NCBI GenBank assembly: GCA_022606425.2
Contig: JAHDVF020001368.1
Span: 496,001 to 560,000, forward strand
Origin: Lepidostoma basale
Lineage: Eukaryota; Arthropoda; Insecta; Trichoptera; Lepidostomatidae
Direction: 5' to 3'
DNA: 64,000 bases
Shown: positions 40,501-50,626 of the stretch, in pieces
Numbering within the stretch: the stretch's first letter is position 1
Layout: the number at the start of each line of letters is the position of its first letter
Notes under the pieces: generated by a model
The model's input: only the letters and a program-made list of their open reading frames with translations
Database searches by the model: none
Told to the model about the DNA's origin: nothing
Program-made: the position numbers and the translations under genes

Positions 40501-40552
40501 GGTGGTAAACAAGATTCTATACACAATGTATATTAAAATAATTATGTAAAAA

Positions 40553-40755
40553 AAATTATTCTTCTAGATCTGTCACATCTCCATGATGCATAAGGCCTCG
40601 AGGAACCTTCTCTAGCCGACTCTATCGCAAGCCTGATGGCTAATATCATCTCAAGTGAGAGACTGCTGCTTTAACCTCGTCCTTCAGGGTACTTCTCCAG
40701 GTGGCTTCAGGTCTGCCTCGCTTCCTCTTTCCTCTCACAATGGACCAGATTGTAT
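40553..40755 (-). mobile_element. LINE fragment, C-terminal coding
   Basis: The minus strand reads WSIVRGKRKRGRPEATWR then LKDEVKAAVSHLR, and ends EKVPRGLMHHGDVTD. An RTE-like end distinct from A, B and F. Confidence 0.6.
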
Positions 40756-40889
40756 GTAAAATTGACTTAATTTAAATATCGATATTTATGCCATTTTAAA
40801 TTTGATATCAGGAACCAAAAATATTCCATTGGTTGGTTGATATTTTAAAGAAAAAAGAAAAAAAATATTGTTAATAAATATGCAATTAA

Positions 40890-40985
40890 GGTCAGAATAC
40901 CGGCAGTGGGCTGCCGAAACCGGACGGAACTGAACAAACAGAACTAGAAGAACTAGTGAAATAAAACCTAATATGATTTTTAATA
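40890..40985 (+). repeat. HH5-like motif remnant
   Basis: CCGGCAGTGGGCTGCC, GAAACCGGAC, GGAACTGAAC. Stem II is distorted and the upstream box is missing. Confidence 0.45.
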
Positions 40986-41016
40986 AGGTTTTCGTTGTGA
41001 TACAAACTATATACTA

Positions 41017-41098
41017 CTATAACAATGTGACTACCTAAATACACAAACTCATCTACTTGCTCCAAATTTTCACCATTCACGCAAATACTAATTTTAGA
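41017..41098 (-). mobile_element. LINE RT-distal scrap
   Basis: The minus strand encodes ISICVNGENLEQVDEFVYLG SHI, the xFxYLGS motif found after the RT palm in RTE/CR1 elements. Confidence 0.6.
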
Positions 41099-41109
41099 TG
41101 AACGTTATT

Positions 41110-41460
41110 AAGGATTTAATTGTATCTCAATAGAGACGAAGATGCAAATTGGAAACTGAATATGGTTGATCAAGGTGTTTACAGGACTTATGACCTGTCA
41201 TTGGTTGGGTTAAGCGCACGCTTTATGTAATTACAACATTCCCCATTCCATATTTCTTATAGCCATGTCTGACAAATTTTTGGAAGTTGTATATATGTTA
41301 AAGTCCAACACCAGAATTCACTTGTCAGTTTCAATTCGCCATCTATGAAGATTTGATTATATATGTTAATCTCTAAGATTACTCTATATAATCTACATAC
41401 TAACGCCATCTATGAAGATTTTGTGTTTATTAAGCATAAAAAAAACGTTATTAAGTTTAT
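41110..41460 (+). repeat. Repeat I copy
   Basis: TTGTATCTCAATAGAGACG, TACAGGACTTATGACC, GGTTGGGTTAAGCGC, then TAACGCCATCTATGAAG. Close to the copy at 55995. Confidence 0.7.
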
Positions 41461-41842
41461 CTAAAATTAAAAATTAACGTTTTAAATATTAACTATAGCG
41501 TTTATTTACGTTCTTTTAACATATTTTGAAATGTAAATTAAAATAAAATTAGCTACGTGACGTGAGTTTCACGTTCTTATCAAAGAATAGTCGTGTAGTA
41601 GGTGACACGAGCGAGTTATAAAGAGATCACGGGAGATGACAAAGATGAATAGTGCTGTGTGTGCCGCGGCTGCTGTGGCACATTCGCTTCTAATCTCCCA
41701 CTCGCACTACCCCCTCCGTCTCCTCTCTCTCCTCTATTATGCCCTGGAGATCTTTTCAACTAAAGGTCGTGGGGACAGGTTGAGGAATGAGGGAGACAGT
41801 CGTACAGTCAAAATATAGCGTCCTCTCAATTCCCATTATTTA
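41461..41842. other. Unique patch, no gene recognised
   Basis: 41600-41820 is GC-richer (GTGCCGCGGCTGCTGTGGC, ACTACCCCCTCCGTC). A 60-codon plus frame begins at 41636 without a recognised domain. Confidence 0.35.
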
Positions 41843-42170
41843 TTATTTCTTGAACAATGATGTTAAATATTTGTTATTTCTTAAACAATTATGTAAAACT
41901 AAATATTTAATAAGTAATACAAAATAAAAACATCTGTTTTCTAGAAGTTTAATTGTTTTAAATTTACATTTAATATCACACATTCCATTTAATAGGTCAC
42001 CAGATGATGGCAGCAAGCTGCCGAAACCGATCGAACATAACACAAGTGGGAGCACACTAAATACATAATAATAAAGAAATTTTGTATCAATTTTTTTTTG
42101 TTTTCATTATTTAAAATGAACTTCAACAAGAAATTTCAATTAAAAAACATTAATTATTTAATATTGTCTA
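41843..42170 (+). repeat. HH6 body joined to an HH5 element
   Basis: HH6 body text to 41990, then the HH5 motif at 41994-42045: CAGATGA, T, stem II GGCAG-CAAG-CTGCC, GAAA (42023-42026), CCGATC, G. Core U4 is A. The HH5 body follows to CAAGAAATTTCAATT. Confidence 0.6.
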
Positions 42171-43060
42171 TAACAGGCGAAAAATATTCACATAAAATAT
42201 ATCAAAACTTCTTTCGTTTTAATAAATGACAATAATATTTTTAATTAAATAGTAAAAGTTCATCTACATATAAATAAAACACAATCTGGGTTGTGTGTGT
42301 CTCCTTCTTTCTCGGTGATTCCTCATCAGATCCTTCTGAATCTTGGGGAATGGACTAATTGGAATTTAGCGGTCGTCATAGGCATATTTTCGTTATTAAT
42401 CGAGCTCTAATTAACTTTATAAATTAATCAATTAATTGAAAATTTTCGTAGTGCAAACGAATATAGACCTTAATGTTCGTATCACCTGAGTATCAATCTT
42501 TTGAGTCTATATTCGTTTGACCCGGTCTGGAGAGAATTCAGTCTCCATGTAATTTTGTGTAGTGGCAACAATGTGTTTTGCTTTCTGACAGTCCAATATA
42601 TTGCGTTTTACTTTGGGATGTATAATACTTAATACGTTTTACTTATTACGTACTAAAATAATTGGTTGTTTAATTGGTACAGTCTATTTTATTGGCCATA
42701 TTTTAATGTACATTAATGCAGACAGGTAATTATACTTCCAAATTTTGGCGAGTATAATTTTTACACGTCATTTTGAGGTTATGAACGAAATTTTATTTTT
42801 TAGTGTGGCTGAAACTTATTCGTTTCTCTTACGTTCGACGGTGATTACTTAATGATATTCTTTTTCTAGAGTTCTAGCCGTTCGATTGGTCACGTGGTCT
42901 CTGAACTGTCAATCTTTTTGTACGTCGTAATATTTTGTAGGTATGAAGTTTCGGTACTTTTAGGTTATGAAGTTTCTGGGATTAAAAATATTCAATGATA
43001 ATTAAATTGCTTTCAGGTTATTTCAAAGGATGATAGCGAAAATATAAAATATTGGACGTC
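42171..43060. other. Unique-looking DNA with a TAAT-rich cluster
   Basis: No repeat match in the window. 42395-42440 packs several TAAT/ATTA words (ATTAATCG, CTAATTAAC, AATCAATTAATTG). Possibly a homeodomain-binding enhancer in an intron, but base composition alone could produce it. Confidence 0.35.
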
Positions 43061-43300
43061 GAAGCTCTACAAGAATATGAAGAAACTTGCTTCCGTAAGT
43101 TGTTTAATATTTATATTTCTAATTCATAAATATATTTTCAGTTTCTTCTATTTTGCCGTTTTCTTTATACGCATACTTTGGTCAGGGAAATTGTTACATT
43201 ACCACAGCAACGGTAAGAAAGTTCTAATGATATACAATATGAATTACAATATGAATGAATGACACAATTCTTATGACTTTTTCCGTTTATTTCTAGGAAA
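43061..43300 (+). other. AT-rich, no gene recognised
   Basis: A 61-codon frame (43077-43262) is rich in Phe/Ile as expected for AT-rich DNA and is not supported as a gene. Confidence 0.35.
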
Positions 43301-43304
43301 ATAA

Positions 43305-43440
43305 AGTGACGGATCAGAGATGGGACGAAAATTACCGATGCAGCGTGCAAAATAACTTCGTTAAAATGGAATTAGATCAATCAAACAACGGATGATCAGT
43401 GAATTAGATGTACTCTGGAGTGGCGAATGAGAACCGGCTC
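43305..43440 (+). mobile_element. LINE fragment, LINE-F relative
   Basis: GGATCAGAGATGGGACG, ACCGATGCAGCGTG, CTCTGGAGTGGCGAATGAG: matches 44600-44710 in the same orientation. Probably the RWAGHLAR to LEW region, decayed. Confidence 0.5.
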
Positions 43441-43654
43441 ATTTTTACATTACACAATATCACATTTGCACAAAACATTCATATGTTTAGAGAAACAAAA
43501 CTCTTGATTTTGTTGTCCATGAAAATCACATCAGAGCCAATAAAGTAAGTTTCTACGATCGTGATTTCGCTGTTGTCACATGCACCTTTCATGACTAAAA
43601 ACATTGTCAAAGCGCCCTTGAGGTGAGCTATTCACGAAAACGGCGATTATACAA

Positions 43655-43835
43655 ATTAAACAAACAAACAAACCATCACGCCGTTTCCCCACAGGGGTAG
43701 GCAGAGAGAATGGACCATAACACTACTCTATCCTGGCAAACCTCTCTAGCTTCCTCCACATTCATACGAGTCATACACGCATGTCGATTCCTATGACTTC
43801 TAACATGACCAACCTTTAAAATCTGATTAATTTAA
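43655..43835 (-). mobile_element. LINE-A 3' end
   Basis: ACAAACAAACAAACC tail variant, CATCACGCCGTTTCCCC, CTTCCTCCACATTCATAC. The sequence then turns into ATTAATTTAATTAATTTG. Confidence 0.75.
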
Positions 43836-43889
43836 TTAATTTGACAAATTAATCAAATTAATCAGATTAAAAGGTTTTATCAGTTTTAT

Positions 43890-44105
43890 CGTTTTTATAA
43901 AAAATTTTGACAGGTGTACAAATAAATTTTTCATTTGTTCCAATGACAATTTGAATAATTTCTTCAATATTATTTTTAAGTTCTTGCTGGTTAAGTGCCT
44001 TATTACAGATAATTTAAAAAATGGTGGATACGTGTAACATAAATTAAATAAACACAAAAGTCCGGATCGTCCATGTCAACATGTGCAACATTGAAAAAAA
44101 CATTA
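43890..44105. repeat. Interspersed repeat shared with 49640-49800
   Basis: AAAAATTTTGACAGGTGTAC, TCATTTGTTCCAATGAC and TTTGAATAATTTCTTC recur inverted at 49690-49790. It may be the interior of a hAT-like MITE whose end lies at 49545. Confidence 0.5.
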
Positions 44106-44279
44106 TGTGTTATTACATTATGTGCTAAATTAAAAAACAGTGGATACGTGGAACATATTATAAATTAAATAGACAATATGTGCACCGTCTAAAAAGAACA
44201 TTTTGTGTAAAATTATTTTTATTTTGTTATTTTATTTTATATCATTGTATTTTATATTATTTGTTTTAGATTTATTTTG

Positions 44280-44395
44280 TGGGTGTTGGACGATCGAAGT
44301 GTGCGCGGGAGATGCCTATTGGTGGCGATGAGGTTCGCAACCCATCACACCGCGCCTCCCGCGGGGCGAAAAGAGAAGGATGGAGTGCCGCATCA
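44280..44395. other. GC-rich block, unknown
   Basis: GTGTGCGCGGGAGATGCC, CATCACACCGCGCCTCCCG. Abruptly GC-rich and unshared. Confidence 0.3.
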
Positions 44396-44476
44396 GTAAA
44401 AGTGTGACAGTCCATTCTCTCTGCTTACACTTTCGGGGAGACGGCGTGATGGTTAGTTAGTTAGTTAGTTAATTTG
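44396..44476 (+). mobile_element. LINE-A 3' stub
   Basis: GTGTGACAGTCCATTC, CGGGGAGACGGCGTGATGG, (TTAG)n at 44452-44473. Confidence 0.75.
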
Positions 44477-44489
44477 ACAAATTAGCCTA

Positions 44490-44512
44490 ATTATTATTAT
44501 TATTATTATGCA
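44490..44512 (+). repeat. (ATT)n microsatellite
   Basis: About seven TTA units. Confidence 0.9.
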
Positions 44513-44580
44513 TATAGCATGAACTGCCTTTTATAGTGTCCGCCTTATGGCAATTCATTTTTTTTTTTTTAATTCCAGGG

Positions 44581-44840
44581 CTCAACATTGATGAATGAAA
44601 GATCGGACCAAAGTTGCCGATGCAGCGACTAATGTTTAAATGGAATGGGATCGGTCATAAAGCAAGGACAACGGGTTATAAGATCTTCTGGCCTGGAGTG
44701 GCGAAAGAGAAACAGCTACACAAATTCTGGCAGATCACAAGCAAGATGGTCTGATGACATTAATCGAGTGGCAGGAGGTCAATGGCGCAGAGCGGCGAGG
44801 GATACAGTTGTGGAAGTCGGGAAGGGAGGCTTATGTAGTA
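44581..44840 (+). mobile_element. LINE fragment, LINE-F relative
   Basis: The frame 44645-44971 contains SSGLEWRKRNSYTNSGRSQA and RWSDDINRVAGGQWRRAARD, the usual 'GRP..RW.DDI...W...A.D' C-terminus. Confidence 0.65.
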
Positions 44841-45119
44841 TTATCATCTATATTACTATTCCACGCCAGCGGACTCGCAGTGCCGAAATCACGATCGTAG
44901 AAACTTACTTTATTGGCTCTGATGTGAATTTCATGGACAACAAAATCAAGAGTTTTGTTTCTTTAATATAATGAATGTTTTCTGCAAATGTGATATAATA
45001 TTGTTTATTTGATCATTAAATTTCATATAAAATATTCAAAAAATTGTTTTTCTATTACATTAGTAATATGTATTCAAGTTTATAATTCATTGTATTTTTT
45101 GAATATATATTGGGTTTAT

Positions 45120-45166
45120 TTATGTACTCGAATTTAGCAATAGCGAAGCGTTGCCGGGTCAGCTAG
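45120..45166 (+). mobile_element. Helitron 3' terminus (candidate)
   Basis: GCAATAGCGAAGCGTTGC can form a GCAA/TTGC hairpin, followed by CGGGTCAGCTAG and then T. Same end as at 6556. The matching 5' end was not found. Confidence 0.5.
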
Positions 45167-45171
45167 TTGTA

Positions 45172-45500
45172 TATAATGAAGAAGATTGCAGCGAACTGCT
45201 GAAACCGGCCGACACAATAAACTTATTTGGAATTAAACTAAATATATATAATATTACCGTGGAATTTTTTTAAAAATATACACGGGCTTACGATATTTAT
45301 CATTCTTCTGATGATGAACGTGTAAAGCCTTAAATCAGCCAAAGAAACGTGTGGAGAAAAATAAACTCAAAAGTGGAGAAAATAGTTTTTCAAAATTTGT
45401 AATTTTGATATTTATAAAGATGTAAAACTACATATTAAAAGCATCGTTTTAATTAATTATTATTTAAAATGAACTTTCATCGAGAGATTTCAATAAAATC
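45172..45500 (+). repeat. HH5 motif followed by an HH8 element
   Basis: HH5: GAAGAAGAT, stem II TGCAG-CGAA-CTGCT, GAAA, CCGGCC (45175-45215). HH8: TTCTT, CTGATGA (45307-45313), T, then a longer distorted stem II, GAAA, CGTGTG, GAGAA (45300-45370). The HH8 core is intact and stem I is 5 bp with one G-T pair. Body to TCGAGAGATTTCAATAAAA. Confidence 0.55.
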
Positions 45501-45514
45501 ATGAAAATATCTTA

Positions 45515-45665
45515 AAACATTATCATTCGATAATACCTTAGAAAGGCGAAACATGTCATTCCTATAAATTATAATAAAACTTCTTGAAAACAGACGTTTT
45601 CATTAGTATTAATTATTTAATATGGAGTTTTACAACATTGTTCAAGAAACAATAAACACCATTGA
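45515..45665 (+). repeat. HH6 element
   Basis: TTCGATAATACCTTAGAAAGGC, GAAACATGTC, ATTCCTATAA, then the body AACTTCTTGAAAACAGACG, ATATGGAGTTTTACAAC, GTTCAAGAAACAATAAAC. Confidence 0.65.
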
Positions 45666-45699
45666 TTGAAATCCTACGTATTAATCTATTTTATTAAAG

Positions 45700-45985
45700 A
45701 CATTAACATTGTGAAATTCTATTGTAATACAATTTTGAAAATTGTAAAATAACGTTGTTTATTATCTACTAAAATATTAAAAATCACATGTTTCGGAGGA
45801 GACCTCCATCTTCAGGTGTAAATATTTAATAAAAAACTAAACAAAGAAAGACTTATAAGACTAATAATACACTTATTTATATTTACACCTGAAGATGAAG
45901 GTCTTCTCCAAAACATGTCTTGATTTTTTATATTTTAGTGTAAAATAAACAACGTTATTTTACAATTTCCAAAGTGTAATCTTTT
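45700..45985. repeat. HH1 foldback with both motifs
   Basis: The left motif (minus, 45786-45832) has CTGAAGA, T, stem II GGAGG-TCT-CCTCC perfect 5 bp, GAAA, CATGTG. The right motif (plus, 45886-45925) has CTGAAGA with a decayed GAAA. Arms run to TTGTAAAATAACGTTG. Confidence 0.8.
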
Positions 45986-46680
45986 TTTATAAATCGCCGA
46001 TCATGTGCGTTAAAAGAGAAGAAGACAATTGGTTTGGCTCGTCGATCCAACGAATTACGGACCCAATGTACATCAGTGCGAGCCATCAAGCCGAATTTAT
46101 TTATTCCCCATAAACCGGATTTTATTTTGTTTCGCATAAACATTGGACAGTTTAATATTTTGTTTTATCTGGCGCCATAAAATGTTTACATTTAAGAGCA
46201 ACCATAATCGTAAAATCCGATGAATAACTAAGAATTATATGTGTCTATCTGTGCGGGCAGCAAGGGTTGATCGGAGGGCTCTAGAAGGGTCGCGATCGCA
46301 TGAACACATAAATATGTGATCAAAACTGCCCTTCCAAATCGGAACTTGGTTTTCGATTTCAAAATCAGAACGCTTCGTGTTGACCTATTAATAATGTATC
46401 GGCGGCCCTAGCGAATAATATGATACGTTTGAAAAACCTTTCTTAGTTTTTTTTTATCATATCAGTTTCCAATATTTACAAATGTTCATATTATAAACAA
46501 AATTATTTTTGATTATTAACATGTTTTGGATGATGATCATGAAGATGAGCGAAATTTTCGTGAAAGATTCACATCAATTGCCCTCTTCGTCCGGAAAGCT
46601 TCTCTTAAAAAGGAAAGTTGTAAGAGAATAAAATTAAACACTTTTCACTTAGTATAAACCACTTTGTTTGAGTTAGTCAT
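45986..46680. other. Unique-looking DNA, no gene
   Basis: 46230-46420 is GC-richer (GTGCGGGCAGCAAGGG, GGTCGCGATCGCATG, ATCGGCGGCCCTAGCG) and unshared. Candidate conserved non-coding DNA. The 62-codon minus frame 46143-45955 is not recognised. Confidence 0.35.
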
Positions 46681-46682
46681 CA

Positions 46683-46960
46683 TCATCGGCTGTCCCTCCT
46701 GTTCGAGGAAAACTGTCCTTCACGGTTGTGGGTCTGCATGTGACTGAAAAGCCCGATCCTGGACCCACAAATTCTGGGGCAACTGGGGCAGGGGAAGGTG
46801 CTTGTAATGATGGAGCCGTCACCGTCTCCCCTCCTTTCTCCTCCTCCTCCTCTCTGCGACATCGTCTCTGCGCTGTACTTCAAAGTCTTGCGTGCCTTTT
46901 TATACTGTTGTTCTCCACCTAGGTCTGTCTTCTGCAGTCCTTTCCCAGCAATCACAGTCG
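46683..46960 (-). mobile_element. LINE C-terminus with C2H2-like finger
   Basis: The 90-codon frame 46955-46683 reads MIAGKGLQKTDLGGEQQYKK, a Gly/Arg run, then CPSCPRICGSRIGLFSHMQTH. The C-x2-C-x12-H-x3-H finger with SRIGL is typical of the C-terminus of some RTE-like LINE ORF2 proteins. A relative lies at 4263. Confidence 0.6.
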
Positions 46961-46989
46961 ATGCCAGTATTTTGAGTTAGTAATTTGAG

Positions 46990-47085
46990 TTAGTAGCGCC
47001 AACCGGTTTCACTCTAAAGCGAGCTTCTTCAGGGCTATATACAGAAGGGGGTGTATATATATAAGAAAGAAAAGGGTATATATAA
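46990..47085 (-). repeat. HH3 element with motif
   Basis: Minus motif 46993-47040: GCC, CTGAAGA (47032-47026), A, stem II GCTC..GAGT, GAAA (47010-47007), CCGGTT, GGC. Intact core and GCC/GGC stem I. Confidence 0.55.
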
Positions 47086-47299
47086 TAAAACGACATAAAT
47101 AATACGTACCGAAAATGAAGGGGAATAACTACAGGGTGATTAGGTGATAATCGAAATATTTTTAAGGTGGAACAGTAGGATGAACTTATTTGATTATTAA
47201 GGATTTGGGCATTGCAATTTAAGGACTTTTAAATTTTTTATGCTTCTGAGTTGTTCAATATTACCTGTTACCTGTTTTATTTTTATGGAGGAACTGAGC

Positions 47300-47660
47300 T
47301 CCTGATTTCTTATTGATTGTTTGATATTTTTATATTAGGTGGTTGTCGGATTTGGAATAGCCATTACTGTTCGGCATTGTAAGTGTTCTGCAAATTGAAA
47401 ATTCGGCTTCGTATCAAAGTTTTAGTTATAGAGCTTCTGAATATTCCTTCGCAGTCCTGATTTCGGATATAATAAGGCAGCCTTTTCTACGCCGCTGATC
47501 GCGCAATGCCAAAAACACGATAAGAAAAATTTGAAGCTTCTTTGCGCCACGGGACAAGAATTTTGTTTGTTGTCTTTTCTTTTGCAGATCGCAGGTTTGA
47601 CTGCCGAATTTTTATGTCGATTAGCTTGCAAAGGTTTTGGAGGTAGTGGGGTTCTTCTCC
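47300..47660 (-). other. Unassigned coding-like segment
   Basis: Two minus-strand frames (47700-47422 and 47714-47487) read protein-like text such as RKEASNFSYRVFGIARSAA and KRLPYYIRNQDCEGIFR with a shift between them. No family recognised. It may be a decayed mobile-element gene. Confidence 0.3.
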
Positions 47661-47664
47661 ATAT

Positions 47665-47820
47665 GTTATATGTACATTTGATAATACTTTGGATAGACAA
47701 AACATGTCATTCACTTAAATTATAATAAAACTTTTAGAAAACAGACGTTTTCATTCGTAATAATTATTTAATATGAAGTTTTACATCATTGTTCAAGAAA
47801 CAATAAATACGAATGAGAAT
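47665..47820 (+). repeat. HH6 element, decayed motif
   Basis: TTTGATAATACTTTGG, GACAAAACATGTC, ATTCACTTAAATT, then the body AACTTTTAGAAAACAGACG to TTCAAGAAACAATAAATAC. Confidence 0.6.
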
Positions 47821-47834
47821 AGTTCGATATTACG

Positions 47835-48265
47835 TTCTTGTTTTACGTTATGGAAATATGGACCTTGACAATGACTATCACTGAAAAGCTTGATACCTAC
47901 GAAAGTGGATATATCGAAGAATATTTCAAATATCATTGACAGAGAGAGTCACAAACGAGGAAGCATTGCAAAGAATGAAGAAAGAAAAATATATTGTCAA
48001 GACCATAAAACGCAGGATACTGGAAAACGTCGGGCACATTATGAGAAACGATAAATACAAAGTGCTTCAACTGATTATTCAAGGTAAAATTAACGGAAAA
48101 CGAAGTATCGAGAGAAGCAAAAAAATTGTGTCAAAAAAACCTTCGAGAATTGTTCAGTTACACCAAAACATCCCTGTTTAGAGCTGCTGTATAAAGAGTA
48201 GAAATAGACATGATGTTGTCCAACCTCCAATAGGAAAGAAACAAGAAGAAGAAGAATATGACGAC
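47835..48265 (+). mobile_element. LINE 3' end, 81-codon frame
   Basis: LTMTITEKLDTYESG, ITDRERVTNEEALQRMKKEK-like, ILENVGHIMRNDKYKVLQL, IIQGKINGKRSIERSKK, then a tail AGAAGAAGAAGAAT. Common RTE-type C-terminus (GHIMR...QGKI.GKR). Confidence 0.75.
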
Positions 48266-48276
48266 CGAGAATTGAT

Positions 48277-48507
48277 GACCTTCGTGGCCAAGTGGTAAGT
48301 GCATTGACTGCCACCCCGAAGGTTCCGAGTTAGATTCCCGGCGAGGGCAGTGTGATTGTCACACTGTATTTGGTCTGATGTAGAATTCACGCGACAATAA
48401 AATGCTTAGTTACCTATCACATGTCACGAGAATCACTATGATAGCTATAATAAATAACCTTTACGTCGATTCGGCCCATGCTGTCATGATGTAAAGAGCG
48501 ATTCAAC
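48277..48507 (+). mobile_element. SINE-C, full length
   Basis: GACCTTCGTGGCCAAGTGG (A box 48285-48295), decayed B box at about 48328-48338, GCAGTGTGATTGTCACAC, GAATTCACGCGACAATAAAA, CACATGTCACGAG, ATCGATTCGG-type block, TGATGTAAAGAGCGATTC, then an (AAT)n tail at 48508-48532. Confidence 0.88.
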
Positions 48508-48535
48508 GAAATAATAATAATAATAATAATACAAT

Positions 48536-48715
48536 TACGACCTTCGTTGCAGAGTGACAAAAAAGCTATAACTGCCACACCGATGGTCCCAGATTCAATT
48601 ATCGACGATAGCAGTGTTTTTCTTACACTTTATTCTAGTGTAGAATTCATGTTACAATTAAATGGCGATAGAATAGCTTACCTATCTCATGTCATGAGAT
48701 TCAAAATAATAGCTT
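48536..48715 (+). mobile_element. SINE-C, second copy in tandem
   Basis: GACCTTCGTTGCAGAGTGAC, CCACACCGATGGTCCC, AGATTCAATTATC (B box), then the body to CATGTCATGAGATTC. It follows the previous SINE tail directly, head to tail. Confidence 0.85.
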
Positions 48716-48774
48716 AAAACAATTTTTAAACAGTTATTAGGTTCAAATGATTAGTTGTACAATATTTTTATTTT

Positions 48775-48850
48775 AAGGATTTATTTTATCTCATTAGAAA
48801 CGAATATGTAAATTGCTTCTTTTTTTTTGAGACAGAATATGGTATTTATT
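48775..48850 (+). repeat. Repeat I head
   Basis: TTATCTCATTAGAAACG, ATATGTAAATTGCTTC, AGACAGAATATGG. First 75 bp only. Confidence 0.55.
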
Positions 48851-49480
48851 TTATTTTATTTTTACATGCTATATATTAATTTGACAAAAAAGTTTATGGA
48901 CTGTAGTTGTCACACTAGGCATGGCCTGTATCATGGCAACTACATATAAATATGAATTGTTTCCAAAATGTATAATCAAAACAGGTTTTGAGTAGAATTA
49001 GTTTTATAAAAAAACGTATATTTTGCTAGGTGTGCGTACGTCCGTCGATTCTAGTTTACGCGTGTGTATGAGTGCGTGGTGACGTAATCCTCGTAAATCA
49101 CTCATAACTTTCACAGGATCCTCAGATTTTCACAGTTTTAAGTTATCTTAGGAATAATCAGGACCTCCGCGGAAGCATTAAGGACTTAATAAAATATAAT
49201 CTAGTCTCCAGGACCCGGCCATTAGGATATTAGCCGAACTAATCCTCACACTGGATCATACATTATTGCTACGTCCCGCAGTACGTACACGAAGTGAGCT
49301 ATAAGCTGAATTCCCTGGAGTAGATAGGGCCGGCAACAGACCTTAATTCTTAAAAAGGAAATGGGTGACTTTAGTAATGAGGTAACTGAACAATTATGTA
49401 ACTGTATTAAAATCTGGGAGTCAATTTGGACGAAAATTTTTACTTTGGGAAAATCCATTTTTTACATAATTTAATTGTCT
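48851..49480. other. No gene recognised
   Basis: 49020-49330 is mixed composition (GTCCCGCAGTACGTACACG, CGTGTGTATGAGTGCGTGG) and unshared. The minus frame 49458-49246 is not recognised. Confidence 0.35.
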
Positions 49481-49484
49481 AACT

Positions 49485-49545
49485 AACTAACCATCACGGC
49501 GTCTCCCCAAAAGGGTAGGCAGAAAGAATGGACTGTCACAGGCAT
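49485..49545 (-). mobile_element. LINE-A 3' stub
   Basis: AACTAACTAACCATCACGG, CGTCTCCCCAAAAGGG, AGAATGGACTGTCA. Cut by the hAT-like end that follows. Confidence 0.75.
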
Positions 49546-49800
49546 GGGCAACCTTTCCTAGGTCTGGGGCCAAATTATCATTCTGTCACCGTGTCCGGAC
49601 CAAATTATTAATCATAATAAGGTAATATTAAATTTAATAAAACACGTTGCTACTTCTTATATATTTTTTTATTTATATAATGAATGACTTGAACATTAAA
49701 ATAATATTTAAGAAATTATTCAAATTGTCATTGGAACAAACGAATTTTTTTATTTTTACACCTGTCAAAATTCTTTATATACGAGTAAACGAATAATTTT
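49546..49800. mobile_element. hAT-like end and interior (candidate)
   Basis: CAGGCATGGGCAACCTTTCC is a common hAT terminus form. It is followed by GGGGCCAAATTATC and the repeat shared with 43890-44105. The second terminus was not found. Confidence 0.45.
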
Positions 49801-50620
49801 AATTGTCATAAAAATAATTTAACACTACGTGTTTACATCAATTTAATTAATGTTCCTTAGGAAATTAAAAGATTTACATAATATTACCAAATGAAATATT
49901 ATGTAATACTAAAAGGCGACCAAAGTCTGAAAAATCAACGATCATGTATGTTACGGTGTATGAATGTAGAGTAAGCTCGAGTGAATAATAATCAGAAAAA
50001 AAATTTAATAATCTAGAAACGATCTCGGGCACGCGCATCGCGTGCATTTCGATTTACTTTCGCTGAGAATCGAAGTATTCATTTCGCGCTCCTTTGTATT
50101 CAAAATATTCTCATACTCTTTCTTGATGACATCCGTTTTTCCTATTTATAAGATGATTTGGTTTACTTCCGCGAATAATTCCCGGGTTGCAAATAGTATT
50201 TAAAAACGGATCGATTTAACTCTATAAAACAAAAGTGCTGTTATTAATAAGCGACATTTTTAAATACGTATTTAATGTACAAAACGTTTTTTTATAGGGC
50301 TTTTAATCCAGATTCTGCCCTCTCGTCCAGATACAGGGCCGCCTCCCCGACTGGAGGGCGCCGCCCACACGTGGAGACAGGCGGGCCGCCCAACGAAGGG
50401 AGAAAACTGTTTACCTCTTTCAATTTAATTTCCTTTGTCAACTAATTCCACTGTTGCCGTACCTAATTTACAATTTGTTTTGTACTGAAATATTATTTCG
50501 CTCGGATTCGTATGCTTTAGGCGGTATTCTGTATCATTTTATTAGCTACATCCAACTTCAATATTTTATTTTTAAAATTACACCCGACTTTTAATATTAT
50601 CTGCATAATTAATACGAATG
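49801..50620. other. Unique-looking DNA with a GC-rich block
   Basis: 50030-50080 (GGGCACGCGCATCGCGTGC) and 50330-50400 (GGGCCGCCTCCCCGAC, GGGCGCCGCCCACACG) are GC-rich and unshared. No frame or repeat. Possible regulatory DNA or an edge of an exon. Confidence 0.35.
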
Positions 50621-50626
50621 ATAACA

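Larger units (their letters stand above)
43445..45005. repeat. Inverted repeat pair, about 130-bp arms
   Basis: 43445-43577 and 44872-45005 are reverse complements (ATCACATTTGCA, AACTCTTGATTTTGTTGTC, AGTAAGTTTCTACGATCG). The arms flank 1.3 kb holding LINE fragments. Coding outside any recognised family. Confidence 0.75.

Noticed and set aside
46535..46565. Hammerhead motif (ATGAAGATGAGCGAAA)
   Set aside because: The spacer is too short to form stem II, and there is no palindrome after GAAA.
48277..48345. tRNA gene called from the A and B boxes
   Set aside because: The acceptor ends do not pair and the same 220-bp body follows the boxes at many places, so these are tRNA-derived SINEs.
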